A DNA stretch of 64,000 nt from Mesorhizobium_B sp035998495 (GTDB taxonomy: Bacteria > Pseudomonadota > Alphaproteobacteria > Rhizobiales > Rhizobiaceae): contig DASYHP010000080.1 of the NCBI GenBank assembly GCA_035998495.1, positions 283,596 through 347,595 of the forward strand, given 5' to 3'. A model generated the notes under the pieces. It worked only from the letters and a program-made list of their open reading frames with translations, made no database searches and had not been told where the DNA came from. Of the stretch, positions 52,124 to 62,434 are shown piece by piece; the first letter of the stretch is position 1, and the number at the start of each line of letters is the position of its first letter. A program made the translations under genes and the position numbers.

Positions 52124-53005
52124 TCACGCGGCCATCCTCTTGCCGCTCCATTCCGCGAGCGCGATGCCGCCCAGCACCATGGCGAGGGCCGCGGCGTGGT
52201 AGAGGTGGAAAGCTTCGTTCAGGATCAGGATGGAAAGCAGTGTGCCGAAGATCGGCACGAGGTTGACGAAGAGCCCTGCCCGGTTGGCCCCGATCAGCTC
52301 CACGCCGCGGATGAAGAAGATCTGCGCGAGAATGGAGGGGAAGAGCACGGTGTAGGCGACCACCGCCCAGCCTTGCCCGTCCGGCTGGATCATGTGGCCG
52401 AGCGCGGCTTCGCCGATGGCGAAGGGCAGGGAGGTGAGGGTGGCCGCGCCCGTCAGAACCACCATCAGGCTCAGCCAATGCACGGCGGGCCGGAAGCGCA
52501 GCAGAACCGTGTAGAGCGCATAGGCGAGCACCGCCACCAGCATCAGCGCGTCGCCGAAATTCACGTCGAGCGCGAGCAGCCGATCGAGGCTGCCATGCGA
52601 GGCCGTCAGCGCCACGCCCGCCACGGCGAGCGAGAAGCCGACCGCCTGCCCCCAGGCGACCCTCTGGCGGAACAGAAGGAAGTTGAGCCCGAAGATCAGC
52701 ATGGGGATGCCCGCCTGCTCGATCGAGGTGTTGACGGCCGTGGTGAAGAGAAGGGCGGCGTAAAGCGCGATGTTGAAGAGCGAGAAGCCCAGAAAGCCCA
52801 GAAGCGCGAGCAGGGGCAGATGCGGGCGCAACGCCGCCCAGTCGGCGCGCAATCGTCCGCGGCCGAGCAGCCACAGGATGAGGAAGGCGAGGCCCCAGCG
52901 CAGGCTGGTCAGGAGCATGGGCGACACATGGCCCACCGCCAGCTTGCCCGCCACGCCGTTGCCGCCCCAAAGCAGCGTGGTCAGCAGCAGAAGCAGATAG
53001 GCCAT
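52124..53005 (-). CDS. EamA/DMT family metabolite exporter
   Basis: Inner-membrane protein of 293 residues with ten predicted helices in two EamA repeats. The first begins YLLLLLTTLLWGGNGVAGKL and the second GDALMLVAVLAYALYTVLLR. Such carriers export amino acids or other metabolites; the cargo is unknown. The ATG at 53005 gives the typical start directly at the first helix. A longer frame from 53050 would add 15 residues. Confidence 0.9.
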   Translation of the reverse strand: MAYLLLLLTTLLWGGNGVAGKLAVGHVSPMLLTSLRWGLAFLILWLLGRGRLRADWAALRPHLPLLALLGFLGFSLFNIALYAALLFTTAVNTSIEQAGIPMLIFGLNFLLFRQRVAWGQAVGFSLAVAGVALTASHGSLDRLLALDVNFGDALMLVAVLAYALYTVLLRFRPAVHWLSLMVVLTGAATLTSLPFAIGEAALGHMIQPDGQGWAVVAYTVLFPSILAQIFFIRGVELIGANRAGLFVNLVPIFGTLLSILILNEAFHLYHAAALAMVLGGIALAEWSGKRMAA

Positions 53006-53161
53006 GAGGGGTTCCGGGCGTTCGGCAGAGGCGGGGCTTAGGGGAGCCACGGCCGGCTGACAATCTCTCGCGGTTTGGGAAAGCCGGCGGGAAGGGGTCG
53101 CCCCCCGCCGGCGCTGCCGCTATAGGACGGCGCGAAGCGTTTTTCCGCGCAAGGACGATCC

Positions 53162-54457
<1,296 letters not shown>

Positions 54458-54518
54458 TGCTGACGATTCGCGGGACTGGCTTTCCGCGGGCGTGCGCCCC
54501 GAGTGAACGAGCGACCCC

Positions 54519-56225
54519 ATGGCAGATTTCGTTGCGGTTCTGAAAAAGACGCTGGAGGGCTTGGGCCCCACCACGCCGGAAATGCGGGGGCGCGTTTACG
54601 ACAAGGCGCGGGGCACGATCGAGAACAAGCTCGCCGCGCTCAACCCGCCGCCGCCGCCGGGCGTGGCCGAGCGCCAGCGCCGGGCCCTCGAAGAGGCGAT
54701 CCAGACAGTTGAGCGCGATTATGCCGCGCCCCCGCCGCCGCCCAAGGGCAGCGACCCGCTGGACGAGCTTGAAAACGTCTTCTCCTCGATCAACGCCTCG
54801 CGCGTCGCCGGCCATGCCGCGGCGGCGCGCCCGCCCGCGCCTGCCCCGCAGCCTGCGCCCGCGGCGCCGCTTGGACGCGCCACGCCTGTCGCGCCGCGCG
54901 CCGCCCCCGCCACGCCGCAGCCGGCCGCGTCGCCGCTCGTCGTTCCGCTGGCCGCCGCGCCCGTGCCGCCGCCGCCCCCCCGCGCCGCCGAGCCGGTCCG
55001 CGTCCAGGAGGAGCCGCCGCAGGAGGATCTTGCCGCCCGTCGGCATGAGGACGACGAGGACGACGTGATCCCCTCCGAAGATCCGGCCGACGAGGATTGG
55101 CCGGACGAGGAGCCGGATTACCTCGAGGAACGGCCCGCGCCGCGCCGCCGCTCCTGGGCCGGCCCGATCGCCGCGCTTCTGCTTCTGGCCGCACTTGGCG
55201 GCGGCGGTTACGCCGCATGGACCAACCGCGACGCCATCGCGCCGACCTTGGCGGGCCTTGGCCTCGGCGATCCCGCGCCGACATCCGACGCGGCGACGGC
55301 GGAGCCCGCCGCGGTCGAAGCCGCCGCCGAGCCTGCGCCTGTCGAGCCGCCTCCGGCCGAGCCGGCGCCCGAAGCGCCCGTCGAGCAGGCCGCCTTGCCG
55401 CCCGAACCCGCGCCGGAGCCGCCTGCTGCGGCGCCGGTGCAGAAGTTCACGCAGCGGCTGACGCCCGACGGCAGGGAAGTGGATGCCGGACCCGCCGGCG
55501 GCGATCCCGGCGTGGGCGAGGGCACCTCGGTCGCCTCCGCCTCGCCGCCCGCGCCCGGCGCACTGGTCGGCGAGGGGGGCGGGGCGGCGGCGGCCGGACA
55601 GGAGCCCGCGGCGGCCGCGCCAGCCGACCCGTCGGCGCCCCAGCCTCCGCCGCCCGCGGAGACAGCCGCGCTTCCCGTGGCGCAGCGCGCGATCTTCTAC
55701 GAGGAGCGCACCAATGTCGCCCAAGGCTCGGCCGAGCAGGGTTCGATCGTCTGGTCCACGGTGAACGAATCGCCCGGCGGCGACCTGCCGCCGGAGCCGG
55801 CCATCCGCGCCGAGGCCGTCATTCCCGGCAAGGATCTGCAGTTGCGCATGACGATTCGTCGCAACGCCGACCGCACGCTGCCGGCGTCGCACATCGTCGA
55901 GCTGATCTTCCTGACGCCCGAGGGGTTCGAGGGCGGGGGTATCGAGAACGTGCTGCGCGTCTCCATGAAGGGATCGGAGCAGGAAACCGGCAGCCCGCTG
56001 ATCGGCCTGCCCGCCAAGATCGCCGACGGCTATTTCCTGGTGGCGCTCGACGAGGGCAAGGGCGAGACCGAGGCGAACCTCAACCTGCTCCGCGGGCGCG
56101 ACTGGATCGATGTGCCGATCGTCTACAAGTCGGGCCGCCGCGCGCTGATCACGATGGAGAAGGGGCTGCCCGGCGGACAGGCCTTCGAGGAGGCGATGAA
56201 GGCCTGGGGCACGACGGCCGGGTGA
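54519..56225 (+). CDS. Proline/alanine-rich membrane-anchored protein of unknown function
   Basis: Protein of 568 residues. The N-terminal 75 residues are helical (DFVAVLKKTLEGLGPTTPEM). Residues about 70-200 are Pro/Ala-rich and acidic (EDDEDDVIPSEDPADEDWPD). One membrane helix lies at about 208-228 (GPIAALLLLAALGGGGYAAW) and is followed by a second Pro/Ala/Glu-rich part and a folded C-terminus of about 180 residues (QRAIFYEERTNVAQGSAEQG ... GTTAG). Topology suggests a cytoplasmic N-terminus and an outer folded domain. Similar proteins are conserved near purA and rpoH in Rhizobiales. The function is unknown, and low complexity makes misannotation likely in databases. Confidence 0.72.
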   Translation: MADFVAVLKKTLEGLGPTTPEMRGRVYDKARGTIENKLAALNPPPPPGVAERQRRALEEAIQTVERDYAAPPPPPKGSDPLDELENVFSSINASRVAGHAAAARPPAPAPQPAPAAPLGRATPVAPRAAPATPQPAASPLVVPLAAAPVPPPPPRAAEPVRVQEEPPQEDLAARRHEDDEDDVIPSEDPADEDWPDEEPDYLEERPAPRRRSWAGPIAALLLLAALGGGGYAAWTNRDAIAPTLAGLGLGDPAPTSDAATAEPAAVEAAAEPAPVEPPPAEPAPEAPVEQAALPPEPAPEPPAAAPVQKFTQRLTPDGREVDAGPAGGDPGVGEGTSVASASPPAPGALVGEGGGAAAAGQEPAAAAPADPSAPQPPPPAETAALPVAQRAIFYEERTNVAQGSAEQGSIVWSTVNESPGGDLPPEPAIRAEAVIPGKDLQLRMTIRRNADRTLPASHIVELIFLTPEGFEGGGIENVLRVSMKGSEQETGSPLIGLPAKIADGYFLVALDEGKGETEANLNLLRGRDWIDVPIVYKSGRRALITMEKGLPGGQAFEEAMKAWGTTAG

Positions 56226-56340
56226 GCCGCCGGTTTCGCACCTCTGGTGCGAAAGTCGTGATGCCTGTGGCATCACGGCAGGCGAGCGAACGCCGGGGAG
56301 CTGCCGGAGGCAGCGGGGTCGCCGGCTGGGAAGCGGCTGA

Positions 56341-56375
56341 AAAGAAAAAAGCCCTCCCGCCGGGGCGGGAGGGCT
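56341..56375 (-). terminator. Intrinsic terminator after rpoH
   Basis: On the minus strand the stem AGCCCTCCCGCC/GGCGGGAGGGC is followed by TTTTTTCTTT. It lies about 28 bp downstream of the rpoH stop codon. Confidence 0.92.
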
Positions 56376-56402
56376 ATCCTGGTTCTGAATCCGAAGAAGC
56401 GC

Positions 56403-57317
56403 TCAGGCCCGCGCGGGCTCGGCGTCCACCACGCGAAGCGCCTGAAGCTGGCGCTTGGCGGCGGCCTTCACCGCCTCCTGCACCTTCTCGAAGGCGCGCA
56501 CCTCGATCTGGCGCACGCGCTCGCGGCTGATGTTGAACTCGGTGGAGAGTTCTTCCAGCGTGATCGGGTCTTCCGCGAGACGCCGCGCCTCGAAGATGCG
56601 CCGCTCGCGGTCGTTGAGCACGCCCAACGCCTCCGAAAGCATGCCGCGACGGTTCTCGAGCTCGTCCTGCTCGACCAGCATGGCTTCGGCCGTGTCGCGG
56701 TCGTCCACCAGCCAGTCCTGCCATTCGCCGCCTTCGCCTTCGTTGGCCCGGATGGGCGCATTCAGGGAGGCGTCGCCGCCGAGCCGGCGGTTCATGGAGA
56801 TCACATCCTGCTCCGTGACGTTGAGCCGGGTCGCGATCTCCTTGACCTGGTCGGGGCGAAGGTCGCCCTCGTCCAGCGCCTGGATCTTGCTCTTCACCTT
56901 GCGCAGGTTGAAGAACAGGCGCTTCTGGTTGGCCGTGGTGCCCATCTTGACCAGGCTCCAGGAGCGCAGGATGTATTCCTGGATAGAGGCCTTGATCCAC
57001 CACATGGCGTAGGTGGCGAGCCGGAAGCCGCGCTCGGGCTCGAACTTCTTGACGGCCTGCATCAGGCCGACATTCCCTTCGGAAATGACCTCGCCGATCG
57101 GCAGGCCGTAGCCGCGATAGCCCATGGCGATCTTGGCCACGAGCCGCAGATGGCTCGTCACGAGCTTGTGCGCGGCGATCGTGTCGGCATGCTCCTGATA
57201 GCGCTTGGCGAGCATGTATTCTTCCTGCGGCTGCAGCATGGGGAAGCGGCGGATCTCTTCGAGATACCGGCTCAAGCCCCCTTCGCTGGACGCAATGCTG
57301 GGCAATGTCTGGGCCAT
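56403..57317 (-). CDS. rpoH: RNA polymerase sigma factor RpoH (sigma-32)
   Basis: Sigma-70 family heat-shock factor of 304 residues. Region 2 includes EVISEGNVGLMQAVKKFEPE and RLATYAMWWIKASIQEYIL; the RpoH box is in KRLFFNLRKVKSKIQ; region 4 has LTLEELSTEFNISRERVRQIE-like ITLEELSTEFNISRERVRQ. Rhizobia often have two RpoH genes; this resembles RpoH1. Regulation by heat through the mRNA or by FtsH (encoded at 40857) is expected from family knowledge. Confidence 0.95.
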   Translation of the reverse strand: MAQTLPSIASSEGGLSRYLEEIRRFPMLQPQEEYMLAKRYQEHADTIAAHKLVTSHLRLVAKIAMGYRGYGLPIGEVISEGNVGLMQAVKKFEPERGFRLATYAMWWIKASIQEYILRSWSLVKMGTTANQKRLFFNLRKVKSKIQALDEGDLRPDQVKEIATRLNVTEQDVISMNRRLGGDASLNAPIRANEGEGGEWQDWLVDDRDTAEAMLVEQDELENRRGMLSEALGVLNDRERRIFEARRLAEDPITLEELSTEFNISRERVRQIEVRAFEKVQEAVKAAAKRQLQALRVVDAEPARA

Positions 57318-57514
57318 ATACCCCTCCTCTTTCTCGCGTCTGTTCCTATATGAGTTCTCGACGCGGTATGCGTCGGGACGCGCCGTCCCGACGCCAACAC
57401 ACTGATATAGGGTTCAGGTTCCGCTTTTTTGAGGGCGGTGCCGCGTTTTTTACGCTGTGTTACGGATCCGTGAACACTGGCCGGATGGGCAGGTGGGGGT
57501 AGAGCGCGCCTCGT

Positions 57515-58579
57515 TCAGGCCAGGCTGCGAAACCCCCTCACAAGATCGGCAAGATCGCGGGGCAGGCCGGATTCGAAGCGCAACGCCTCGCCCGTGACCG
57601 GGTGCTCGAAGGCCAGCAGATAGGCGTGCAGCGCCTGGCGCGCAAACGCATCCACTTGGGCTCGCAGTCCCCCGGGCAGCTTGGCCGATTTGGTGCGGAA
57701 GCCGCGGCCGTATTCAGGGTCGCCGATCAGCGGATGGCCGAGATGGGCCATGTGGACGCGGATCTGGTGGGTGCGGCCCGTTTCCAGCCGGCACTCGACC
57801 AGGGCGGCCGGCGACTCGCCGCCGCCCGCGGGGCCGAATCGCTCCAGCACGGAAAAACGCGTGACCGCATGCCGCGCGTCCGACCGCTCGGGCGAGACCA
57901 CCGCGCGGCGCGTGGGATCCCTGGGGTCGCGGCCGAGGCTCGCGTCGATCACGCCGCCCGGCGCTCTCGGCGCGCCCCACACCAGCGCCTGATAGGCCCG
58001 CTCCAGGCCGCCCGAACGGCCGTGGTCGGCGAAGCTCTCGGCCAGCGCGCGATGGGCGCGGTCGGTCTTGGCGACCACCATCACGCCGCTCGTGTCCTTG
58101 TCCAGGCGATGCACGATGCCGGGCCGCTTCACCCCGCCGATCCCCGACAGGCTGTCGCCGCAGTGGTGGAGAAGCGCGTTCACGAGCGTGCCGCTACCCA
58201 CGCCCGCGCCGGGATGCACGACCAACCCCGCCGGCTTGTCGATCACGACGAGATGCTCGTCCTCGAACAGGATCGTCAGCGGGATGGCTTCGGGCCTGGG
58301 TTCGGCCGGCTCGGGCTCCGGCAGCCGCACCGCGACCGTTTCGCCCCCCGCCATCCGGCGCTTGGCTTCCCGGACGGATGCGCCGTCGACGGTGACCTGG
58401 CCTTCGGCCAAGAGGCGCTGGGCGGCCGAGCGTGACAGGTCGGGGGCGAACGCCTTGGCCAGCCACTGGTCGAGCCTGAGGCCCCGCGCCTCGACCTCGA
58501 CGATGCGCACTAGGCTGGGCTCGCCGCTTTCGTTATGGGGAGCGCTGTCCGCCGCCTGCCCGGAAGTCTCATCGGCCAT
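57515..58579 (-). CDS. rluD: RluA family pseudouridine synthase (RluD-like)
   Basis: Enzyme of 354 residues that isomerises uridines in 23S rRNA. An N-terminal S4 domain (LRLDQWLAKAFAPDLSRSAA) is followed by the catalytic domain with the Asp in PGIVHRLDKDTSGVMVVAK, and GRTHQIRVHMAHLGHPLIGD near the C-terminus. The ATG at 58579 overlaps the start codon of the divergent gene at 58578. Confidence 0.93.
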   Translation of the reverse strand: MADETSGQAADSAPHNESGEPSLVRIVEVEARGLRLDQWLAKAFAPDLSRSAAQRLLAEGQVTVDGASVREAKRRMAGGETVAVRLPEPEPAEPRPEAIPLTILFEDEHLVVIDKPAGLVVHPGAGVGSGTLVNALLHHCGDSLSGIGGVKRPGIVHRLDKDTSGVMVVAKTDRAHRALAESFADHGRSGGLERAYQALVWGAPRAPGGVIDASLGRDPRDPTRRAVVSPERSDARHAVTRFSVLERFGPAGGGESPAALVECRLETGRTHQIRVHMAHLGHPLIGDPEYGRGFRTKSAKLPGGLRAQVDAFARQALHAYLLAFEHPVTGEALRFESGLPRDLADLVRGFRSLA

Positions 58580-58943
58580 GACCAGCCCTATCGCCGACGA
58601 CGCGCCTGAAGACAAGCCGCTCGACCCCGAGGTCGAGCGGGTGCGCCGGAAGCTCATGCGCTTCGCCGTGGTCAACCTCCTGATCCTGTTCGTGGCGCTG
58701 GCGGCCGTGGTGGGCGCGCTGATCTGGCGAACGGGCAGAAGCGACCGGGCGGGGACGAGCCCTGGCGCGCTTGTTGAGGCGCCGCTCGCCCTGCCGGCGG
58801 GCGCGCAAGTGCTGTCGCACGCGGTGGGGGAGGCGGAGGTCTCGCTTCTCGCGCGCCTGCCCGATGGGCGGGACGCGCTGTTCGTGTTCAGTCGGGCAAA
58901 CGGGGCGCTGGTCGGCCGCTACCCCGTCGCGCCCACGCCATGA
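58578..58943 (+). CDS. DUF6476-like single-helix membrane protein
   Basis: Protein of 121 residues: about 27 N-terminal polar residues (DPEVERVRRKLMRFAVV), one helix FAVVNLLILFVALAAVVGAL, and a periplasmic part (ALPAGAQVLSHAVGEAEVSL ... PDGRDALFVFS). The pattern is that of the DUF6476 family, which is divergent from rluD in many Alphaproteobacteria. The function is unknown. The start codons of this gene and rluD overlap on opposite strands (CCATGA). Confidence 0.75.
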   Translation: MTSPIADDAPEDKPLDPEVERVRRKLMRFAVVNLLILFVALAAVVGALIWRTGRSDRAGTSPGALVEAPLALPAGAQVLSHAVGEAEVSLLARLPDGRDALFVFSRANGALVGRYPVAPTP

Positions 58944-59326
58944 ACCGGCGCCTGGCCACGGTCGCGCTGCTCGTGCGCGACTATGACGAGGCCGTTTCAT
59001 GGTTCGTGGAGAAGCTTGGCTTCCGGCTGCTCGCGGACGACCCGCAGGGCGACGGCAGGCGCTGGGTCGTGGTCGGCCCCGAAAGCGGGGCGGCCCTGCT
59101 GCTGGCGCGAGCGGCCGATGAGGCGCAGGCCGCCATGATCGGCCGGCAAGGCGGCGGGCGGGTGTTCCTGTTCCTCGAAACCGACGATTTCCTTCGCGAC
59201 CATGCCGGCATGGTCGCCCGCGGCGTCGAGTTCCGGGAGGAGCCGCGGCACGAGGCCTATGGCACGGTGGCGGTGTTTTTCGACCTTTGCGGCAATTCGT
59301 GGGACCTGATCCAACCGCGCCGCTAG
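58940..59326 (+). CDS. VOC superfamily (glyoxalase-like) protein
   Basis: Cytosolic protein of 128 residues: VALLVRDYDEAVSWFVEKLG, FRLLADDPQGDGRRWVVVG, and AYGTVAVFFDLCGNSWDLIQ. It belongs to the glyoxalase/dioxygenase fold of unknown substrate. The ATG overlaps the stop of the preceding gene by 4 bp, so they are coupled. Confidence 0.85.
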   Translation: MNRRLATVALLVRDYDEAVSWFVEKLGFRLLADDPQGDGRRWVVVGPESGAALLLARAADEAQAAMIGRQGGGRVFLFLETDDFLRDHAGMVARGVEFREEPRHEAYGTVAVFFDLCGNSWDLIQPRR

Positions 59327-59430
59327 ACCCGCAGGCGCCACCGCGCAGGCGCCCCTCTGCCGTTCCTTCATGGCCCAATCAGGCTGTTGCCATCCGCCGC
59401 CGCCTCGCCTATATCGGGCCTGTCACCCGC

Positions 59431-59505
59431 GCGCCCATCGTCTAGCGGTTAGGACGGCGCCCTCTCACGGCGCAAACAGGGGTTCGATTCCCCTTGGGCG
59501 TGCCA
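59431..59505 (+). tRNA. tRNA-Glu (anticodon CTC)
   Basis: Cloverleaf of 75 nt with an encoded CCA end (59503-59505). The anticodon stem GCGCC/GGCGC encloses the loop CTCTCAC with anticodon CTC (codon GAG). The T arm is CAGGGGTTCGATTCCCCTT. The acceptor pairs GCGCCCA with TGGGCGT. The gene's 3' half is the most likely attachment site of the element that follows: the recombinase starts about 100 bp downstream in the same direction. Confidence 0.95.
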
Positions 59506-59601
59506 ACCTTCTCCTAAACCCTTCAGAAGCTTGAAGTTGTTGCCCTGCAAGGGGTTGCAGCATCGCTCGTGCTACACTCGTGTGCTACGGGAGCACTGAG
59601 G

Positions 59602-61419
59602 ATGGCTCGGATGAAGTATGTCCAGCGTCGTGCAAACCGCTTCGAGTTCCGCTTCCTGCTGCCCGATGATGTGGCGGGGCAGCCCTATCCGTTGCCGTGG
59701 CCAGAGTCGCTCGTCTGGTGCGTGAACGAGCGCACCGGCAGGTTCAAGACCGAGCTGATCCGCTCGCTCAAGACCAGCGATGCCAAAGCCGCCGAACGGG
59801 CAGCCCTTCCCTTGATCGCTGAAGCGCACCGTCTGGTGGATCACGCCCGCCAGGCGCTGAGGAGTGGACCGCCGACCGAGATCGCGCCCAACCTCATCGC
59901 GGAGTTGGCCAAGGAACACGAGATCAGGCTGCTGCAGAACGATGAGGCACTCAGAAGGCGAGGTGTTGGGCTGAACCTGAGGCGTGGCCGCATCGAGTCC
60001 GACGGGTTGGGCATGTCGGACGACGACATCGGCCTATACCAAAGAGCTGTTGCCGAGCTTGATGAACACACACGCGCCGAGGCTGCCAAGATGCGTGGCG
60101 GCGAGGCTTTGCAGCTGAGCTTAAACAGAGCTGTCGAGGAACGCGGCATTATTCTCCACCCGGACGACCCGGCCTGGCGCGAGCTGGAGATGGCCTTCAT
60201 CAAGGCACAGCGATCAGCGCTAGACAGCATCCAGGCTCGCCTCAAGGGCGAGACGGTTGCCACGCCTGAACTCCCCAAGCAGGCAGCTATAGCGGCGTCA
60301 CCTCGCGACACTTTGTCGGGCGCTCTGCATCGCTGGTCTACTGGCGGCGGCAAGGCGGCGCGCAAACCACGGGAGAACTCGATCGCGGAAGCAGAGCGAG
60401 CTGTTCAGCAGTTCATCGAGCTGCATGGTGACCTGGAGCTGCAGGCCATCACCAAAGCGCATGCGCGCCAGTTTCGCGATGCACTGGCCCAGGTGCCAAA
60501 AGCGTTGCCGCGTGCGATCGCCAAGCTGCGGCTGCCGGAGATCCTGAAACGGGACCTGAGCAAGTACCCCAAGCGCAATGCCCAAACCGTCAACAAGAAC
60601 CTCCACCTGATTGCCGGCATTATGGCCAAGGCTGAGAAGGACGGCTTCTTTGAGGAGCTACCCAGCTGGTCTAATCCCTTCCATGTCGGCTTCGACATCG
60701 CGCCAGCCGAGCGGGAGCCGTATGAGCCCTTCAGCCTGGATGACCTGAACCGGCTCTTTGCCTCGCCTGTGTTTGCTCAGAACAAGCGGCCCACGGGAGG
60801 GCAGGGAGAGGCGGCATTCTGGTTCCCGCTGATTGCCTTATTCACGGGTGCAAGGCGCACTGAGATCGCGCAGCTGCGCGTTGGCGACATACGCGAGAGT
60901 GGAGGCATCTTCTTCATTGACTTCAACGATGAAGGCGAGGATCAGAACCTAAAGAACGCCTCGTCTGCACGGTCGGTGCCGATCCATGCCGAGTTGTTGA
61001 AGTCAGGTTTCATGGACTATGTGGCCATGCAAGCGACGAGCGCGGCACCGGCTACCCTTTTGTGGCCGGGCTTTGAGACCCCCATCGCGGCAAAAGCAAG
61101 GGCATGGTCCAAGTGGTTTGGCCGTTACCTCGGCCCCCACGCCGTTGATCACCCAGCCAAGACGTTCCATTCGTTTCGACACACCTTTAAGCGGGCCTGT
61201 CGAGAGGCAGGCATAAGCGAGGAGATGCACCATGCCTTTACCGGCCATAGTGGTGGGGGGGTGGGGCGCAGCTATGGCCGCTTGAGGCGAAGCGACGGCA
61301 CCATGGATCGTGGCGTTTCGCTGACCAGGCTCAAGCTTGAGATTGACAAGGTGAGCTACCCCGGCCTTATCGTGCCAGCATGGAGCAGCGCAAATCGGGT
61401 GACTGGGAATTCCGCCTGA
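59602..61419 (+). CDS. Tyrosine-type site-specific recombinase (integrase)
   Basis: Recombinase of 605 residues. An N-terminal part resembles long phage-type integrases with a DUF6538-like beginning (RMKYVQRRANRFEFRFLLPD). The C-terminal catalytic domain (about 380-590) shows FTGARRTEIAQLRVGDI (Arg), HSFRHTFKRACREAGI (H-x-x-R), and FTGHSGGGVGRSYG with the putative Tyr. It integrates DNA into tRNA-Glu 96 bp upstream, in inference. Codon use and base composition differ from the core genes, indicating transfer. The start is the ATG at 59602; an in-frame ATG lies upstream at 59569. Confidence 0.93.
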   Translation: MARMKYVQRRANRFEFRFLLPDDVAGQPYPLPWPESLVWCVNERTGRFKTELIRSLKTSDAKAAERAALPLIAEAHRLVDHARQALRSGPPTEIAPNLIAELAKEHEIRLLQNDEALRRRGVGLNLRRGRIESDGLGMSDDDIGLYQRAVAELDEHTRAEAAKMRGGEALQLSLNRAVEERGIILHPDDPAWRELEMAFIKAQRSALDSIQARLKGETVATPELPKQAAIAASPRDTLSGALHRWSTGGGKAARKPRENSIAEAERAVQQFIELHGDLELQAITKAHARQFRDALAQVPKALPRAIAKLRLPEILKRDLSKYPKRNAQTVNKNLHLIAGIMAKAEKDGFFEELPSWSNPFHVGFDIAPAEREPYEPFSLDDLNRLFASPVFAQNKRPTGGQGEAAFWFPLIALFTGARRTEIAQLRVGDIRESGGIFFIDFNDEGEDQNLKNASSARSVPIHAELLKSGFMDYVAMQATSAAPATLLWPGFETPIAAKARAWSKWFGRYLGPHAVDHPAKTFHSFRHTFKRACREAGISEEMHHAFTGHSGGGVGRSYGRLRRSDGTMDRGVSLTRLKLEIDKVSYPGLIVPAWSSANRVTGNSA

Positions 61420-61757
61420 AGCTGCTAGCCTCTTGCGACGATGATCGCCATCGCGGCCGTCATGGTTGTGACTGAAGCTGTGTACCACCACGTCGGTCTC
61501 AAACCAATGAGTTTACTGGTCTTCTTTGGGCATCAACCCCTTGGTGGGCAGCGCGGAGAGGAAGAGACCGCTTCTAGACGCCAAAACGCACAGTAAAACA
61601 AAGGCGTAAGATTCCGCCGTTGGCAGTCTGCGTACCACCGCTGTGGCGCAGTGTCAGCTATTCGCAACCTCTTTCGGCCGAGCCGCAGCGGGAACGCACA
61701 AGGCGCATCTTGGGGCTCCGCGCCGTCCGGCGCGGCCTGACGAGTCCACGCCGGGGC
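61420..61757. other. Gap between integrase and QueC-like gene
   Basis: No gene or repeat with clear meaning is visible. A small GC-rich hairpin (GCGCCGTCCGGCGC, near 61720) lies close to the QueC-like 3' end and may be its terminator on the minus strand, without a T run. Confidence 0.4.
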
Positions 61758-62345
61758 TCAGGAACCAGCTAGCGCCTCGATCGTGGCTCTGTGCTTCGTG
61801 CAGCCCCGGCACTGGCCGCAGGCGAATTCGCCGGAGTGGCAGGAAAACGTCAGGCCGAGCAGTTCCCGGGGAAAGCCGGATGAACGCAGGAGGTCCAGCG
61901 GGTCGACATCGCGGGCGGGGGCGGACAAGCGGACACCACCTTCCTGGGACGCGAGCGCGCAGTCCATGGCATCAAGGAAAGGCGCCTTGCCGTCGGCATG
62001 GGAGTCGGTGGCAACGGCGCCGATGATGATTTCCTTGAGGCTGCTCGTCACGTACCGCATGGCGGCCAGAGTAACGAGCATCTGGTTGCGGTAGGGCCAC
62101 CATTCCGGGCCGCCTGCCGCCAGTTCGGAAGCCGCTGTTCCGGCCATGTTTCCCGACCCGAGGAAAGATAGGTCAACGGAGAGCACCTCGTGCTGAAGGC
62201 CGAGCGCCCTTGCGATGGCAGCCGAGGCCCGTATCTCGCCACGCGCGGGCCGCAGGCCGTAGTCGACCGTCAGGCAGAGATCGGGACGGAGCGATGAAGC
62301 GAGCGCTGAGGAGTCCAGGCCACCGGAGAACAAGAGAAGGCGCAA
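61758..62345 (-). CDS. QueC-like PP-loop protein (7-cyano-7-deazaguanine synthase family)
   Basis: Cytosolic protein of 195 residues. The PP-loop is LLFSGGLDSSALASSL. The substrate part contains YRNQMLVTLAAM, and the C-terminal zinc-type cysteines are in CHSGEFACGQCRGCTKH. All match the QueC fold, but the protein is shorter than housekeeping QueC (about 220-230). In this position, next to a nucleoside 2-deoxyribosyltransferase homologue, it is more likely part of a mobile deazapurine or nucleoside cassette than of queuosine synthesis. It starts with TTG at 62345, without a clear ribosome-binding site. Confidence 0.82.
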   Translation of the reverse strand: MRLLLFSGGLDSSALASSLRPDLCLTVDYGLRPARGEIRASAAIARALGLQHEVLSVDLSFLGSGNMAGTAASELAAGGPEWWPYRNQMLVTLAAMRYVTSSLKEIIIGAVATDSHADGKAPFLDAMDCALASQEGGVRLSAPARDVDPLDLLRSSGFPRELLGLTFSCHSGEFACGQCRGCTKHRATIEALAGS

Positions 62346-62434
62346 GTATTCAATCCTGCGTGACTGGCTGGAGTGGCGAGGCCGTTCTGCCCTGGCGCCT
62401 TTGGTTGAATGCGTCCTCTGTCATGCGCAGAGGC

